Origin: Tragulus kanchil
Lineage: Eukaryota > Chordata > Mammalia > Artiodactyla > Tragulidae
Direction: 5' to 3'
Assembly (NCBI GenBank): GCA_022376925.1
Contig: JAIOJX010000025.1
Coordinates: 140,885,301-140,949,300 of the forward strand
DNA: 64,000 nt
Shown here: piece after piece, positions 10,931 through 22,239 of the stretch
How the letters are laid out: each line of letters opens with the position of its first letter
Position numbering within the stretch: position 1 is the stretch's first letter
Translations under genes and position numbers: made by a program
The notes under the pieces: generated by a model
Databases searched by the model: none
Seen by the model: the letters and a program-made list of their open reading frames with translations, nothing else
Told to the model about the DNA's origin: nothing

Positions 10931-11238
10931 ATGGCCTTTAAATACACAGGCAAGACCAGAGGCACAGAGGGAAAGAATCTCAAAGTGAAAGGACCTGTTG
11001 GGATGCCTACACAGGCTCTGAGAATAACTACACAGAAAACTTGTGTTTAAGGGTCTGAGACTTGGGATGCATTCCAGACGAGGGTCCACAAGCAACTCAT
11101 TGACCTGCACAGTCCTTCTGAGATTGTTAAGCAGATCACTTCCATCAGTAATGAGCCAGGAGTCAAGGTGGAAGTCACCATTGCTGATGCCTAAATCAAC
11201 CTTTTTAATAAATTGGTAATCTGTTATTTAAAAAAGAA
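10931..11238 (+). pseudogene. RPS20: Processed pseudogene of ribosomal protein S20 (copy 2)
   Basis: Identical by eye to the copy at 9758, with the same internal deletion and the same premature stop. The terminal TAA is at 11192-11194. The shared lesions show that the duplication followed the decay, or is artefactual. These are not two independent retropositions. Confidence 0.92.
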
Positions 11239-11397
11239 GTATTTTCTTTGGTCTTACACAGGTGGATGGATGATAGACATCAGCTTATATAAAAGCTAAT
11301 AAACATGAATATTTCCTATATGATTCTTGTGAGAGAGTAAAAAATAGAAACAAATACCAAAAAAAATACAAAGTTATAATTGTACATTTTCCTTAAC

Positions 11398-11520
11398 ATC
11401 TCATTTCACTTTCTACACTTCAGTTTCCTTACTAGGAATGGGTTAATGTTAATTAACTCACACAACTTTTATGGGAATTGAATGAGGTAAGATATGGGAA
11501 GTACCTGGTCGTTGGTCAGG
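11398..11520 (-). mobile_element. MIR SINE (inverted)
   Basis: CAGTTTCCTTACTAGGA, then GGGAATTGAATGAGGTAAG and AAGTACCTGG, follow the inverted MIR core order. Confidence 0.65.
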
Positions 11521-11649
11521 ATTAAAGACCTGTTGGTAAAGAAGTGTGGTTAAATGCATAGTGTTGCTTGATCAGGCCCAGGTGTTTCCTACTTAAATCC
11601 CCTTCTGTCCATTCTCCACATTACAGCTAGTGTTACAGCCAGCGTAAAA

Positions 11650-12185
11650 CATAAATCTGATTTACATTATAACTCCTTTGCTTAGCATTCTTCAAATGAT
11701 ACGTGTAAGAAAAAAGCCAGACCCCTTACCAGGAAATGCAGAGTCCTTCACATTCTGACTTCTATTTTCTTGTGTCAATCTTTGTAAATCATGTCTGTCA
11801 GTCTGTCCACACTGAATTGTTTGTATTTAACTGAATAGGACCCAGTGTTAAATGTCCTCACGCATATTTAAAACAGTATTCTTTCTGCCTGAAATGCTTG
11901 CCATGATTTTAGTTTCCCAGGGCATTCCTACTGATTCTTCTTGATTCTGAGATTTGATCATTGATACCCCTTGTTAAATATTTCAAATCTTCTTATTCCT
12001 ACAGTGCCTTGAATACCTTGTATTTGAGCATATTACAGTATATAATAATTGTTTTCAGGTCTTTTCTCTACTGTAGGCTCTTAACATTGCCAAGATTAGT
12101 ATTGTACTCAATATGTTCATAATGCACAATACTTAATACAGACTATGTAGCATACTGTAGACTTTCAGTGAATATTTCCTAAACC
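11650..12185 (+). mobile_element. L2 LINE 3' end, degraded
   Basis: The order of motifs fits the L2 3' end: CTCCTTTGCTTAGCATTCTT, then CTTTCTGCCTGAAATGCTTG near 11880, then TGTAGGCTCTTAACATTGCC near 12073 and a terminal CAGTGAATATTTCCT. It is an old mammalian fossil with no frame left. Confidence 0.6.
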
Positions 12186-12650
12186 TTATGTTGAAGATGA
12201 TGCAGGAATTTGAGCTCCTAAGATGTTCTGCCATCATGAGAAATCAAGGCATATTATTTAAATATATCTTGGATATTTCAAATAAATCCTGCATTTATGA
12301 GATACCATTCCTGGTTTTCAGCAGCTGTATTTTCATATTTAATTCTGAAATGTTAAATTCATCTGTGTTTAATTATAAATACTGGAAAGATTGCTTTACT
12401 TCCCCGTAACGTAATCTTTGCATTTTCCTACAGGATATTCCATGCCTCATTGGCTCAGGAAAATTTTCTCACTTCATGAAGAGAACAGAAGGTATGGCAA
12501 ATACACTTCGTGCTAATCAGGAATTGAGCATTTTCAGGTTTCACTTCCTTCTTTAAAACAGAGATAGAGGTGCTGGGAGTATAGAGTGTGGCTTATGAAT
12601 CTTTTTGATGATATGAACAGGCAGAAGAAACCAAAAATTACCCAGAGCCC
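12186..12650. other. Unassigned intergenic DNA
   Basis: No gene or named repeat seen. The part from 12478 is copy A of D5. Confidence 0.6.
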
Positions 12651-12678
12651 ATATATATATATGTATATAATAATTGTG

Positions 12679-12714
<36 letters not shown>

Positions 12715-12724
12715 TATATATATG
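12651..12724. repeat. (TA)n(CA)n microsatellite
   Basis: Compound TA/CA tract, repeated at 13717-13790 by D5. Confidence 0.95.
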
Positions 12725-13459
12725 TAGGTGATATATACAGAACTGTAGTGAATTGAAGGGTCTGAGAGCTTTAAACCTAGTTTTTCTTGTATTTTTAGTT
12801 GGGATTTTCAACATCTATGGAGTAGCAAAATGACATCACTGTGGTTGCGGAAGGCTATCATCTGTGCTAGTAATTCTAGCATTTCCCAAAGGTTTGCCTG
12901 TGCTGTTTCTCATTTCTGTCCAGTTCACCACGATTCCTATATTACTGATTAGCTGCAGCCCATATCATCACTTCAGTGAGATACTAGGGCTTTGGTTCGC
13001 CTTTACTTTGACTATTGAGTCCAAGAATGTGCCTTCTGTCTAATGTTGGATGTTCTGACATTTCACATAAAAGTGGTCGAGTGGCTGCTTCAGGACTCTT
13101 TTTTTTTTTTAACAGATTGTTAGGTTTTTAAAGTATAAAAGCTACCTTTCCTCACTTACCTGTGGTTGGACTAAATGCAGATTTTTTAAAAAAGAGTTTC
13201 TGAGTATTACAAGTAATTCAAAAAATGATTTCACTCATAGGTTATATGTATTATAATATAGATGTATAGTATTTTAGACACCTTGCTTAGTTGATGTTGA
13301 ATCATTGTGTTTCATGTGTGGGTGTGTTTCTGTAGGAGAAGAGAATCCCAGAATACATATATCTTTTAATTTCTTTTTCTAATAAGCCATATGTGATACT
13401 TTAAAATCAAATTAAATAGAAGCTTGGCTACTTGTAAGGGCTAGAATATGTTAATTCAG
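12725..13459. other. Unassigned intergenic DNA
   Basis: No gene or repeat recognised. The duplicate is at 13791-14525. Confidence 0.6.
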
Positions 13460-13549
13460 AGGGCTTCTCAGATGGCTCTAGTGGTAAGGAACCTGCCTGC
13501 CAATGTTCTAGACATAAGAGACTTAGGTTCATTCCTGGATTAGGAAGAG
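13460..13549 (+). mobile_element. Bov-tA SINE, truncated at the D5 junction
   Basis: First part of the element complete at 14526-14741. It stops at GAAGAG, where copy B of D5 begins. Confidence 0.88.
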
Positions 13550-13716
13550 AACAGAAGGTATGGCAAATACACTTCGTGCTAATCAGGAATTGAGCATTTT
13601 CAGGTTTCACTTCCTTCTTTAAAACAGAGATAGAGGTGCTGGGAGTATAGAGTGTGGCTTATGAATCTTTTTGATGATATGAACAGGCAGAAGAAACCAA
13701 AAATTACCCAGAGCCC

Positions 13717-13744
13717 ATATATATATATGTATATAATAATTGTG

Positions 13745-13780
<36 letters not shown>

Positions 13781-13790
13781 TATATATATG
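13717..13790. repeat. (TA)n(CA)n microsatellite, copy B
   Basis: D5 duplicate of 12651-12724. Confidence 0.95.
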
Positions 13791-14525
13791 TAGGTGATAT
13801 ATACAGAACTGTAGTGAATTGAAGGGTCTGAGAGCTTTAAACCTAGTTTTTCTTGTATTTTTAGTTGGGATTTTCAACATCTATGGAGTAGCAAAATGAC
13901 ATCACTGTGGTTGCGGAAGGCTATCATCTGTGCTAGTAATTCTAGCATTTCCCAAAGGTTTGCCTGTGCTGTTTCTCATTTCTGTCCAGTTCACCACGAT
14001 TCCTATATTACTGATTAGCTGCAGCCCATATCATCACTTCAGTGAGATACTAGGGCTTTGGTTCGCCTTTACTTTGACTATTGAGTCCAAGAATGTGCCT
14101 TCTGTCTAATGTTGGATGTTCTGACATTTCACATAAAAGTGGTCGAGTGGCTGCTTCAGGACTCTTTTTTTTTTTTAACAGATTGTTAGGTTTTTAAAGT
14201 ATAAAAGCTACCTTTCCTCACTTACCTGTGGTTGGACTAAATGCAGATTTTTTAAAAAAGAGTTTCTGAGTATTACAAGTAATTCAAAAAATGATTTCAC
14301 TCATAGGTTATATGTATTATAATATAGATGTATAGTATTTTAGACACCTTGCTTAGTTGATGTTGAATCATTGTGTTTCATGTGTGGGTGTGTTTCTGTA
14401 GGAGAAGAGAATCCCAGAATACATATATCTTTTAATTTCTTTTTCTAATAAGCCATATGTGATACTTTAAAATCAAATTAAATAGAAGCTTGGCTACTTG
14501 TAAGGGCTAGAATATGTTAATTCAG

Positions 14526-14741
14526 AGGGCTTCTCAGATGGCTCTAGTGGTAAGGAACCTGCCTGCCAATGTTCTAGACATAAGAGACTTAGGTTCATTC
14601 CCTGGATTAGGAAGAGCCCCAGAAGGAGGGCACAACAACCCACTTCAATATTCTTTGCCTGGAGAATTCCATGGACTGAGGAGCCTGGGCGGCTACAGTA
14701 TAGGGTCACAAAGAGTCAGACACAACTGAAGCAACTGAGGG
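14526..14741 (+). mobile_element. Bov-tA SINE
   Basis: Head GGGCTTCTCAGATGG, body CACTTCAATATTCTTTGCCT, end CACAAAGAGTCAGACACAAC. Parts are repeated at 13460 (5' part) and 15644 (3' part). Confidence 0.92.
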
Positions 14742-14983
14742 CAGAATGAAAACTGCTCATACATTTCAGTGCATAAAATTGAGGTAGGCATTTGAAGAGT
14801 TGTGAATGGGATAAAAAGAAAACCAAAGTGAAGCAGTCAGTCTAATTCAGACCTTGGTCTAAAAGGCTCAGAGGAAATGGAACAGGTAGCCTATTGGCTC
14901 AGCAAAATTAATCGGAGCAAGAATTAAGAGGAAGAAGATATTGGCTTTGAAAAGGGGCATACAGAAAAGGCTTTTTAGATGTA

Positions 14984-15029
14984 GTTAGCCAGAGTTCTCC
15001 AGAGAAACAGAGGCAATAAGAAGCTATTC

Positions 15030-15067
<38 letters not shown>

Positions 15068-15531
15068 ATAAGGAATTGGTTTACATGATTATGGAGGCTG
15101 TCAACTCCCAAGACCTGCAGGTTGACCTGGTAAGCTAGGCGACAACCTAGGCAACCTTGGCAGCCTAGGAGAACACATGGTGTAGTTCCAGGTTGAAGGC
15201 CAGTAGACAGACTTTACGCAGAGAGAAAAAAAAAAAACCTGATGTTTCAGTTCAAGTCTTAAAGTGAGAAAAAAGCCACTTTGAAGATCATCATGCAGGA
15301 AGGAATCTCCATACACAGGGGAGGGTCAGCCATTTGAGTCTATTCAGGCCTTCAGCTGATTAGGTGAGGCCCATCCACATAATGGAAGTCGGTCTGCTTT
15401 ACTCAGTCTGCTAATTTTAATGTTAATCTCATCTAGAAACACCCTCTCAGAACCACTAAGAGCAATGTTTGACTAAATATCTGAGGAGCCTGTGACCTAG
15501 TCACATTGACCCAGAAAATTAACCATCACAT
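14984..15531 (-). mobile_element. Ancient mammalian repeat, probably L1M-type 3' UTR
   Basis: A widely dispersed mammalian sequence: TTAGCCAGAGTTCTCCAGAG at the left, TTGGTTTACATGATTATGGA, TTCAGGCCTTCAGCTGATTA, TAATGTTAATCTCATCTAGA and AAAATTAACCATCACA at the right. I recognise the family by its motifs but am not certain of its name. The orientation given is inferred. An internal simple repeat is a GT tract. Confidence 0.65.
15030..15066. repeat. (GT)n microsatellite
   Basis: About 37 bp. The D6 copy at 16113-16155 is about 6 bp longer. Confidence 0.95.
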
Positions 15532-15643
15532 TATAGAAAGAGTAAACGGAGTGAATTCACAAATCACAGGTCTCTGACACCTAATGGAAATTAGACAAAA
15601 TGACCACAAAAGTTCACGGAGCTTTGGATACAGTTGGTTTGGG

Positions 15644-15825
15644 GCCTGCCAATGTTCTAGACATAAGAGACTTAGGTTCATTCCCTGGATTAGGAAGAGC
15701 CCCAGAAGGAGGGCACAACAACCCACTTCAATATTCTTTGCCTGGAGAATTCCATGGACTGAGGAGCCTGGGCGGCTACAGTATAGGGTCACAAAGAGTC
15801 AGACACAACTGAAGCAACTGAGGGC
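15644..15825 (+). mobile_element. Bov-tA SINE, 5' truncated by the D6 junction
   Basis: Matches 14561-14741. The head is missing because copy B starts here. Confidence 0.9.
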
Positions 15826-16067
15826 AGAATGAAAACTGCTCATACATTTCAGTGCATAAAATTGAGGTAGGCATTTGAAGAGTTGTGAATGGGATAAAAA
15901 GAAAACCAAAGTGAAGCAGTCAGTCTAATTCAGACCTTGGTCTAAAAGGCTCAGAGGAAATGGAACAGGTAGCCTATTGGCTCAGCAAAATTAATCGGAG
16001 CAAGAATTAAGAGGAAGAAGATATTGGCTTTGAAAAGGGGCATACAGAAAAGGCTTTTTAGATGTAG

Positions 16068-16112
16068 TTAGCCAGAGTTCTCCAGAGAAACAGAGGCAAT
16101 AAGAAGCTATTC

Positions 16113-16156
<44 letters not shown>

Positions 16157-16619
16157 ATAAGGAATTGGTTTACATGATTATGGAGGCTGTCAACTCCCAA
16201 GACCTGCAGGTTGACCTGGTAAGCTAGGCGACAACCTAGGCAACCTTGGCAGCCTAGGAGAACACATGGTGTAGTTCCAGGTTGAAGGCCAGTAGACAGA
16301 CTTTACGCAGAGAGAAAAAAAAAAAACCTGATGTTTCAGTTCAAGTCTTAAAGTGAGAAAAAAGCCACTTTGAAGATCATCATGCAGGAAGGAATCTCCA
16401 TACACAGGGGAGGGTCAGCCATTTGAGTCTATTCAGGCCTTCAGCTGATTAGGTGAGGCCCATCCACATAATGGAAGTCGGTCTGCTTTACTCAGTCTGC
16501 TAATTTTAATGTTAATCTCATCTAGAAACACCCTCTCAGAACCACTAAGAGCAATGTTTGACTAAATATCTGAGGAGCCTGTGACCTAGTCACATTGACC
16601 CAGAAAATTAACCATCACA
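16068..16619 (-). mobile_element. Ancient mammalian repeat (copy B)
   Basis: D6 duplicate of 14984-15531, including its GT tract at 16113-16155. Confidence 0.65.
16113..16155. repeat. (GT)n microsatellite, copy B
   Basis: The longer allele of the tract at 15030. Confidence 0.95.
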
Positions 16620-16940
16620 TTATAGAAAGAGTAAACGGAGTGAATTCACAAATCACAGGTCTCTGACACCTAATGGAAATTAGACAAAATGACCACAAAA
16701 GTTCACGGAGCTTTGGATACAGTTGGGCTGGATCAAATGGATTAGGGGGTCCAGGATGGCAGGGCTGAACAGGAGGAAGTCCCAGCTGATCAGGTGGTGA
16801 AGCACCCTTCCCATCCAGATCTTATGATGAGAAAAAGAGGAAAGTTACATACACACAAAGGAAGAAAAGGGTAATTAGAGGAAGTCACTTATGGTCTGGC
16901 AGCTAATGCCACTCATTGAGAAGGGACTGGAGGAAATTTC

Positions 16941-17160
16941 AGAAATGTACATGCATGCACAGTCACTTCAGTCATGTCCAGCTCTTTGTGACCTCATGGA
17001 CCTTAGCCTACCAGGCTCCTCTGTCCATAGGACTTTCCTGGCAAGAATTCTGGAGTGGGTTGCCACGCCTTCCTCCAAGGGATCTTTCCAACCCAGGGAT
17101 CAAACCATCATCACCTGCATAGCAGGATTCTTTACTGCTGAGCCACCTGAGAAATGTACA
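16941..17160 (-). mobile_element. Bov-tA SINE (inverted) with 11-bp target-site duplication
   Basis: Inverted Bov-tA at 16952-17149 (GGCAAGAATTCTGGAGTGGG, CCAACCCAGGGATCAAACCA), flanked by perfect AGAAATGTACA repeats at 16941-16951 and 17150-17160. Confidence 0.94.
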
Positions 17161-18582
17161 GATTAGCTTAAACATGGGTATTCATATAACATCAGAATGA
17201 AGCTTGTCATTCTAACTTTGTTCAAATTCTTGTATTGAATAGATAATTGATCATGTGGTTTCATGCCTGTTCATCTCACTTATTGTAGTTATCAGCTTGT
17301 GAGGAACTTTGAAACTGGGGAAGTACTGAGAGTAATTGCCCCCAGATCTGTAACTTGTTGAAGGATCAGAGAGACTGCAGTAATTGCCTTTACAAAACTA
17401 ACCGTTGGACCTCATGAGGGCAGGTAGCAGGAATGGAACAGGGAGTCAGCTTTTACAAGAATAACTGGTTGGAAACCAAAAGGAATAAGCAGAGTGAACT
17501 GGTTGTCCTAAGGAGAGTCTAGGAGGCAGTCTTGGAATCATGTCCTCAGTTTCGAACCATGTGTGCATTTTTCATACGCCTTAAGACTGACGACTATGTT
17601 TTGCTTCTGTTGCTGCTATTTTTCAAGATCTCATAAAGCGGTGGAGAAGTTTAGTATCTTTGATGCCACTGCCGTTCACTCATTCCTATATCTCTGCCTT
17701 CCACATGCCCTTCTCTGTGACAACTGCTGACATATAGTCACAGTGTTCACTTTGTAGTTGCACAGTTCATGTCTGTTGGTCATTTGTTTTATAATAATAG
17801 AAAAATCTTAACTGACCTTTGTTTAATTAACTCTGTAAATTGTGCATATGGATGCTCACATCACACCGAAGTCATGGCTAAAAAACCTGTGTGTTTGTAC
17901 CACTTGAGTTGAATCTTTACCAAGAATCACTTGGGTTCATTCCTTGTCTATATATTCCAGTTAGCATTGTCGTTACACTTATATTTTTAAGTATTCTCAC
18001 TCAGATGAAATATGAGTGTTAAAGATGAAGTGTTGATGCTTGTATGAAAACGAACTTGAATGCTTAGGATAGACTTGAAGTTGAAAGGGAACGAAAATCT
18101 GCTGAAAGATGGATGCATAGGCAGAAAATTGCAAAAAAAAAGTGAGAGAAAATAAAAAAATCTGGAGATAGTCTATATCATATTGCTTAGCAACTATCTT
18201 AAGTTCCAGCTCACTTTGAAGAAATTCAAGTTGAAACTCATGCATTAGATAGTAGTTTATGCAAAGGAGACAGTGCAGAACTTTACATTAAAAATAATGG
18301 GTGAATGGATATGAAGTTTATACTTGATATTAAAATAATATGTTTAAGGACATTGTAGGTTTTTGTACCTGCCATTTAAATCAAATGACTAGCTAAATAT
18401 CTATACTAATATTTTTGGCTATGTGAAATCTACTGTGGTTAATTTTCTTAGCATCAAAAAATAATTTAGCATTATTCATCCCATTTCTCATGTTGAAACA
18501 ATATTTAGGTCTTTTGACTGTAAATATAAGCACAGGAACCATTATTTTCAAGGAAAAAAACTGTATCTAATTATAGGAGATA
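17161..18582. other. Unassigned unduplicated intergenic DNA
   Basis: No named repeat seen. A coding-like scrap lies near 18040-18290 (separate entry). This is part of the largest block without duplication (16727-23008). Confidence 0.6.
18040..18290 (+). pseudogene. Possible coiled-coil pseudogene scrap, unnamed
   Basis: In one frame the sequence reads YENELECL and, after a one-base shift, RLEVERERKSAERWMHRQ, then about 55 more residues broken by three stops. The charged, heptad-like character resembles coiled-coil proteins. I cannot name a parent gene, there is no clear poly(A), and a chance frame is possible. Confidence 0.3.
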
Positions 18583-18797
18583 TTTTCTCAGGTGATGCTA
18601 GTGGTAAAGAAGATGCCTGCCAAAGCAGGAGATATAAGAGATGTAGGTTCAGTCCCTGCCCTGGGAAGATAACCTGGAGGAGGAAATGGCAAGCCACTCC
18701 CGTATTCTTGCCTGCAGAATTCCCTGGACTGAGGAGCCCAGCAGGCTACAGTCCATACGGTCTCAAAGAGTCGAACATGACTGAAATGACTGAGAAC
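18583..18797 (+). mobile_element. Bov-tA SINE
   Basis: Degraded head, then GGAGGAGGAAATGGCAAGCC, ATTCTTGCCTGCAGAATTCC and CTCAAAGAGTCGAACATGAC in Bov-tA order. Confidence 0.92.
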
Positions 18798-21034
18798 ACA
18801 TGGAAGATACGATTTTACATGTGGGTTACAGTAACTAGGAAAGTCATTAGAAAGAGGTAGGACTTGAATTGTAATGATGAGAAATAAGGCAGTGGTGGTC
18901 GAATATTGGGAGTGGAGGTCAAGACTGTTAATGAGAACATTAAGGGATAAGGAAACCAAGAGGCTCCAGGAAAGCAGGCTAAACCAAGGCACTACTGGAA
19001 AGAGGCTAAACCAAGGCCAAACCATGAGGCTACTGGAAAGTGACTTCAAACTCTCTACCAGATTCAACAAGTCCTACTGAGAAAAAAAAAAGTTGTTCAT
19101 CTTTTGATGCCATGCCCAAGTATTTGTGATTTATTTCTTTGTGTAGAGTTATTAAATGATTCTGAATAGCACTAGTAGCAAAGAGAGATAACATAATTAA
19201 GGCCATATTTTCTGTGGAACACAGTCGTTAGATAGATAGAAGGGGCAGGAAGATAGAAGATGTGGCAACCATTAGGAAGATTATTATAAACAAATATTTG
19301 AATTATTTGACCCCAACTCTCTAACTCTTCATAATTACTTACTAATATAAATGGATATTAACATTTTGTCCTAATTTAAATGATAATGATCCTTTTACTG
19401 CAGTTGTTCTTTGTAGTGACTCTCAATTTTGTAGCCTGTTAGCTGAAATCATTTTGATTAGATCACATCATATATATCTATCTAAAAGGACACATTCACA
19501 CACACACATATATGCATTTAATTTATCAGTTCATAAGACAAACACAATGATATATTTTGAGCGGTTTGTTCTGACCTATCACTGAAATCGTCTCTAGAAT
19601 ACAGATCAGCTGGCTTGATTCCCTCAATTCTCAGTATTGAGTTACTTGACCTTGATACATTTTGCAATGCTGTTTCTATCTACGCCTCAGTTTCTCTGAC
19701 TTATATGTCTCTATGTAACCTCAGTTTTATCTCTCCTTAACTTATTTCATAAATCCTTCTCTTTTAGTCACCTGTCTAATACTATCTCAATATCCCATCT
19801 AATAGAGGATGACCATTAACAGCAACAGTAAACCCTAAACTGCAGTAAATTATATGACTGGGATTTTTATCTAGGCTTTTTTCCTTGTAAAATATGGAGT
19901 TTTTTGTGTTCCTCCTGAACAGGCTTTGTCAAAAATGAACAGCATATAAATATTTGATTTATTACATTCCTATCCACAGCACCAAAATTGAAATGCCATA
20001 CCTAAAACACCATTTGTCATCAGGGTGGTAAATGTTTGCCCAGTCTGCTTGAATTCATCATGGGCAAAACTAGAATTAGAATTTACATCACCAGAAGAAG
20101 AAAAAACCTACAAACAATTATAATGGTTAGTATTGTACATGGGCGAATACATTTCTGTTCTCATTACTAAGAGACAAGTGTGAAAGGAACTAAGAAGTAA
20201 TTTAAATCTACTTATAATCTCCAAACATCATTTTGAGAAAGAATGTCAACTTGTCACCCAGGAAAATTTAACAGAGCTGACCATAAGTATGACCATTTGA
20301 CAGAATATTTCATATCTCCTCTCTTCCCTTGTCTATCCTCTGTGAATTTATGTATAAGGTGCCCTCTTATTCCTAATTGATGACTGCAAAGGGCTCATTA
20401 GGGATCTTCTCCCTGAACTCTGTATTTTAGTTGATGGAGGAATGTATAGAAGAAGGATGGATATTGTCACTCAGGGCTGTACTTGAGTGAGAGAATAGAC
20501 TGTCCCCCAAGCCATCAAATATCCAATGTGTAAAAGTCAACTTACTCATTTAACAATTACTGAGCACTTACTCTAGTTATCTTGCTGAGGTTGCATCTGG
20601 CTTCAGAACACTTGCACTTTAGATTCTCCTCTCATTTGATTGGACAGTTCTTCTCAGATGCCTTTGCTGGTTTCTCCTCTTCTCAAACTCTTCATGTTGG
20701 CATCAAGTGGTCAGGCTTTGGTTTTCTTTTCTTATCCATCTATAAACTCTCCCACCCTTCAGGATTGCACTGCCCAGCGCCATGGCCCCCAAAATTTGCA
20801 TTCTAATGACAGCTACACCTTTTTAGTTGCTCAGGCCACACTGTTTGGAATGTTCTTTTACTTATGCTGTCTGTTAGGAAATACTGTTGGCTTCTCTCGC
20901 AAAATATATCGAGTCAGACTCCTTCTCACCACCATTCATACCTGAGTCACAGTAACCTTGCTTTTTATTTGCAGAAAGAATTATCCTGTTAGAACCTGAA
21001 TAAGATTAAGTTATTAAATTCCAAACACTATAGA
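18798..21034. other. Unassigned unduplicated intergenic DNA
   Basis: No gene seen. Short CA/TA simple sequence lies near 19495-19515. The pyrimidine-rich segment 20580-20945 has an open frame of about 100 codons, but its composition gives no coding signal I trust, and it may be an old repeat. Confidence 0.55.
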
Positions 21035-21555
21035 AGATTTCTATTTTACTCAGCATATGAGTCAAAGTCCTTTTGATGACCAATGAGATTCCATATGATC
21101 TATTCCCATTATCTTTATGTTCTCATTCCTTTTTGCTTTCTCTTTTGCTCACACTTCTCTAGTCATATTAGTTTCCCTGTTTTTCCTCAAATATTCCATG
21201 AGCAGTCCTGGCTCAGGATATTTGTACTAGCTCTTCTTTTTTGGCTGGAATGATCAATCACAAAATATTCACATAGAAATAGTCACTCACATCTTTTAGT
21301 CTTTGTTTAGATCTCATCAACTGAGTCCGTGGTACTTAACAATTCTATTAAATATTTAACACACTTGTCTTTTCTATTTTTTATGGCAAACATATAACAC
21401 ACAATTCACTCATTTATTTGTATTGTCTATCACAGTTTTTTTGTTTTTTTCTTTTGTTCCCTGAAACATATTTCCCATGAGGGCAGGAACATCAGTCTGT
21501 TTTTGTTCACTAATATATACTCAGCATGTAAAACAGTCTCTTATACATACCAGAT
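21035..21555 (+). mobile_element. L2 LINE 3' end, degraded
   Basis: L2 motif order: AGTCAAAGTCCTTTTGATGA, TTCTCATTCCTTTTTGCTTT, TTTTGGCTGGAATGATC, then CCCATGAGGGCAGGAACATC near 21474 and the CACTAATATATACTCAGCAT end. Confidence 0.65.
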
Positions 21556-21705
21556 TTCATCTAGTTTTATATGCCCATTTTTAAACTTTTAAACTATCTT
21601 AATAAAAAGATGCATTTTACTGTTGATAGTAGATCATAGATGAGTTAAACAAATTATTTTCTTTCTTATCTGTGCATAAAGTAATATTGTATAATTTAGC
21701 ATCAA

Positions 21706-22010
21706 CAATGTGATCATCTTTTTTTTTTTAATTTTGGCCTCTTTTATTGGTCTTTTATTTATTTATTTTTCATCCATCTTTATTCATTGGCCTGTGTGGG
21801 CCTCCCATAGCAGTGGCCTCTCTCATTGCAGAACACTGGCTCTGGGCACATGCGCTTCAGAGCGCTGGCTTTTAATTGGACACACTGGTCCAGTCGCTCC
21901 ATAGCACGTGGGATCTTCCTGGGCCAGGGGTTAAACCGGTGCCTCTTGCACTGCAAGGTGGACTCTTTACCCACTGGATCACCAGGGAAGTCAACCAACG
22001 TGATCATCTT
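21706..22010 (-). mobile_element. CHR-type SINE (inverted) with 15-bp target-site duplication
   Basis: Inverted element 21721-21992: poly(T), TTTTATTGGTCTTTTATTTA tail, GTGGGCCTCCCATAGCAGTG, CACTGGTCCAGTCGCTCCAT, and the inverted head ACCAGGGAAGTC. Flanks CAATGTGATCATCTT (21706-21720) and CAACGTGATCATCTT (21996-22010) form a target-site duplication with one change. Confidence 0.93.
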
Positions 22011-22064
22011 AATGAAATACAAAGGGAGACAGTTGAGGAATATTTGTTGCATGAAAGAATAAAT

Positions 22065-22239
22065 GGGGCTTCCCTGGTGCTCAGTGGTAAAGAATCTGCC
22101 TGCCAAGCCAGAGATGTGGGTTCAGTCTTTGGATAGGAAGCTTTCCTGCCATCTACTCCAGTATTCTTGCCTGGGAAATGCTACAGTTCATGGGGGTCAC
22201 AAAAGTGTTGGTCATGACTTAGTGACTATACAACAACAA
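22065..22239 (+). mobile_element. Bov-tA SINE, internally deleted
   Basis: Head GGGGCTTCCCTGGTGCTCAG, body TACTCCAGTATTCTTGCCTG, end TGACTTAGTGACTATACAAC. About 40 bp shorter than usual Bov-tA. Confidence 0.9.

Larger units (their letters stand above)
9155..11484. repeat. Duplication pair D4 (A 9155-10311, B 10338-11484)
   Basis: Copy spacing is 1,183 bp at the start and 1,173 bp later, because B lost about 10 bp (the ATAGTTAGGG stretch) near its 5' edge. A 26-bp unmatched insert lies at 10312-10337. About five substitutions also sit internally (9566-9613 versus 10738-10786). Confidence 0.95.
12478..14616. repeat. Duplication pair D5 (A 12478-13549, B 13544-14616)
   Basis: Head-to-tail, 1,066 bp apart, joined through a shared 6-bp GAAGAG. 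Both sides of the junction carry it in their own context. The copies are nearly identical apart from one C lost at the end of A (CATTCCTGG versus CATTCCCTGG). Confidence 0.96.
14561..16726. repeat. Duplication pair D6 (A 14561-15637, B 15644-16726)
   Basis: Copy spacing is 1,083-1,089 bp. A 6-bp insert TTTGGG lies between the copies. The 6-bp drift comes from a longer GT microsatellite in B. D6 overlaps D5, so the Bov-tA middle occurs three times. Confidence 0.96.
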
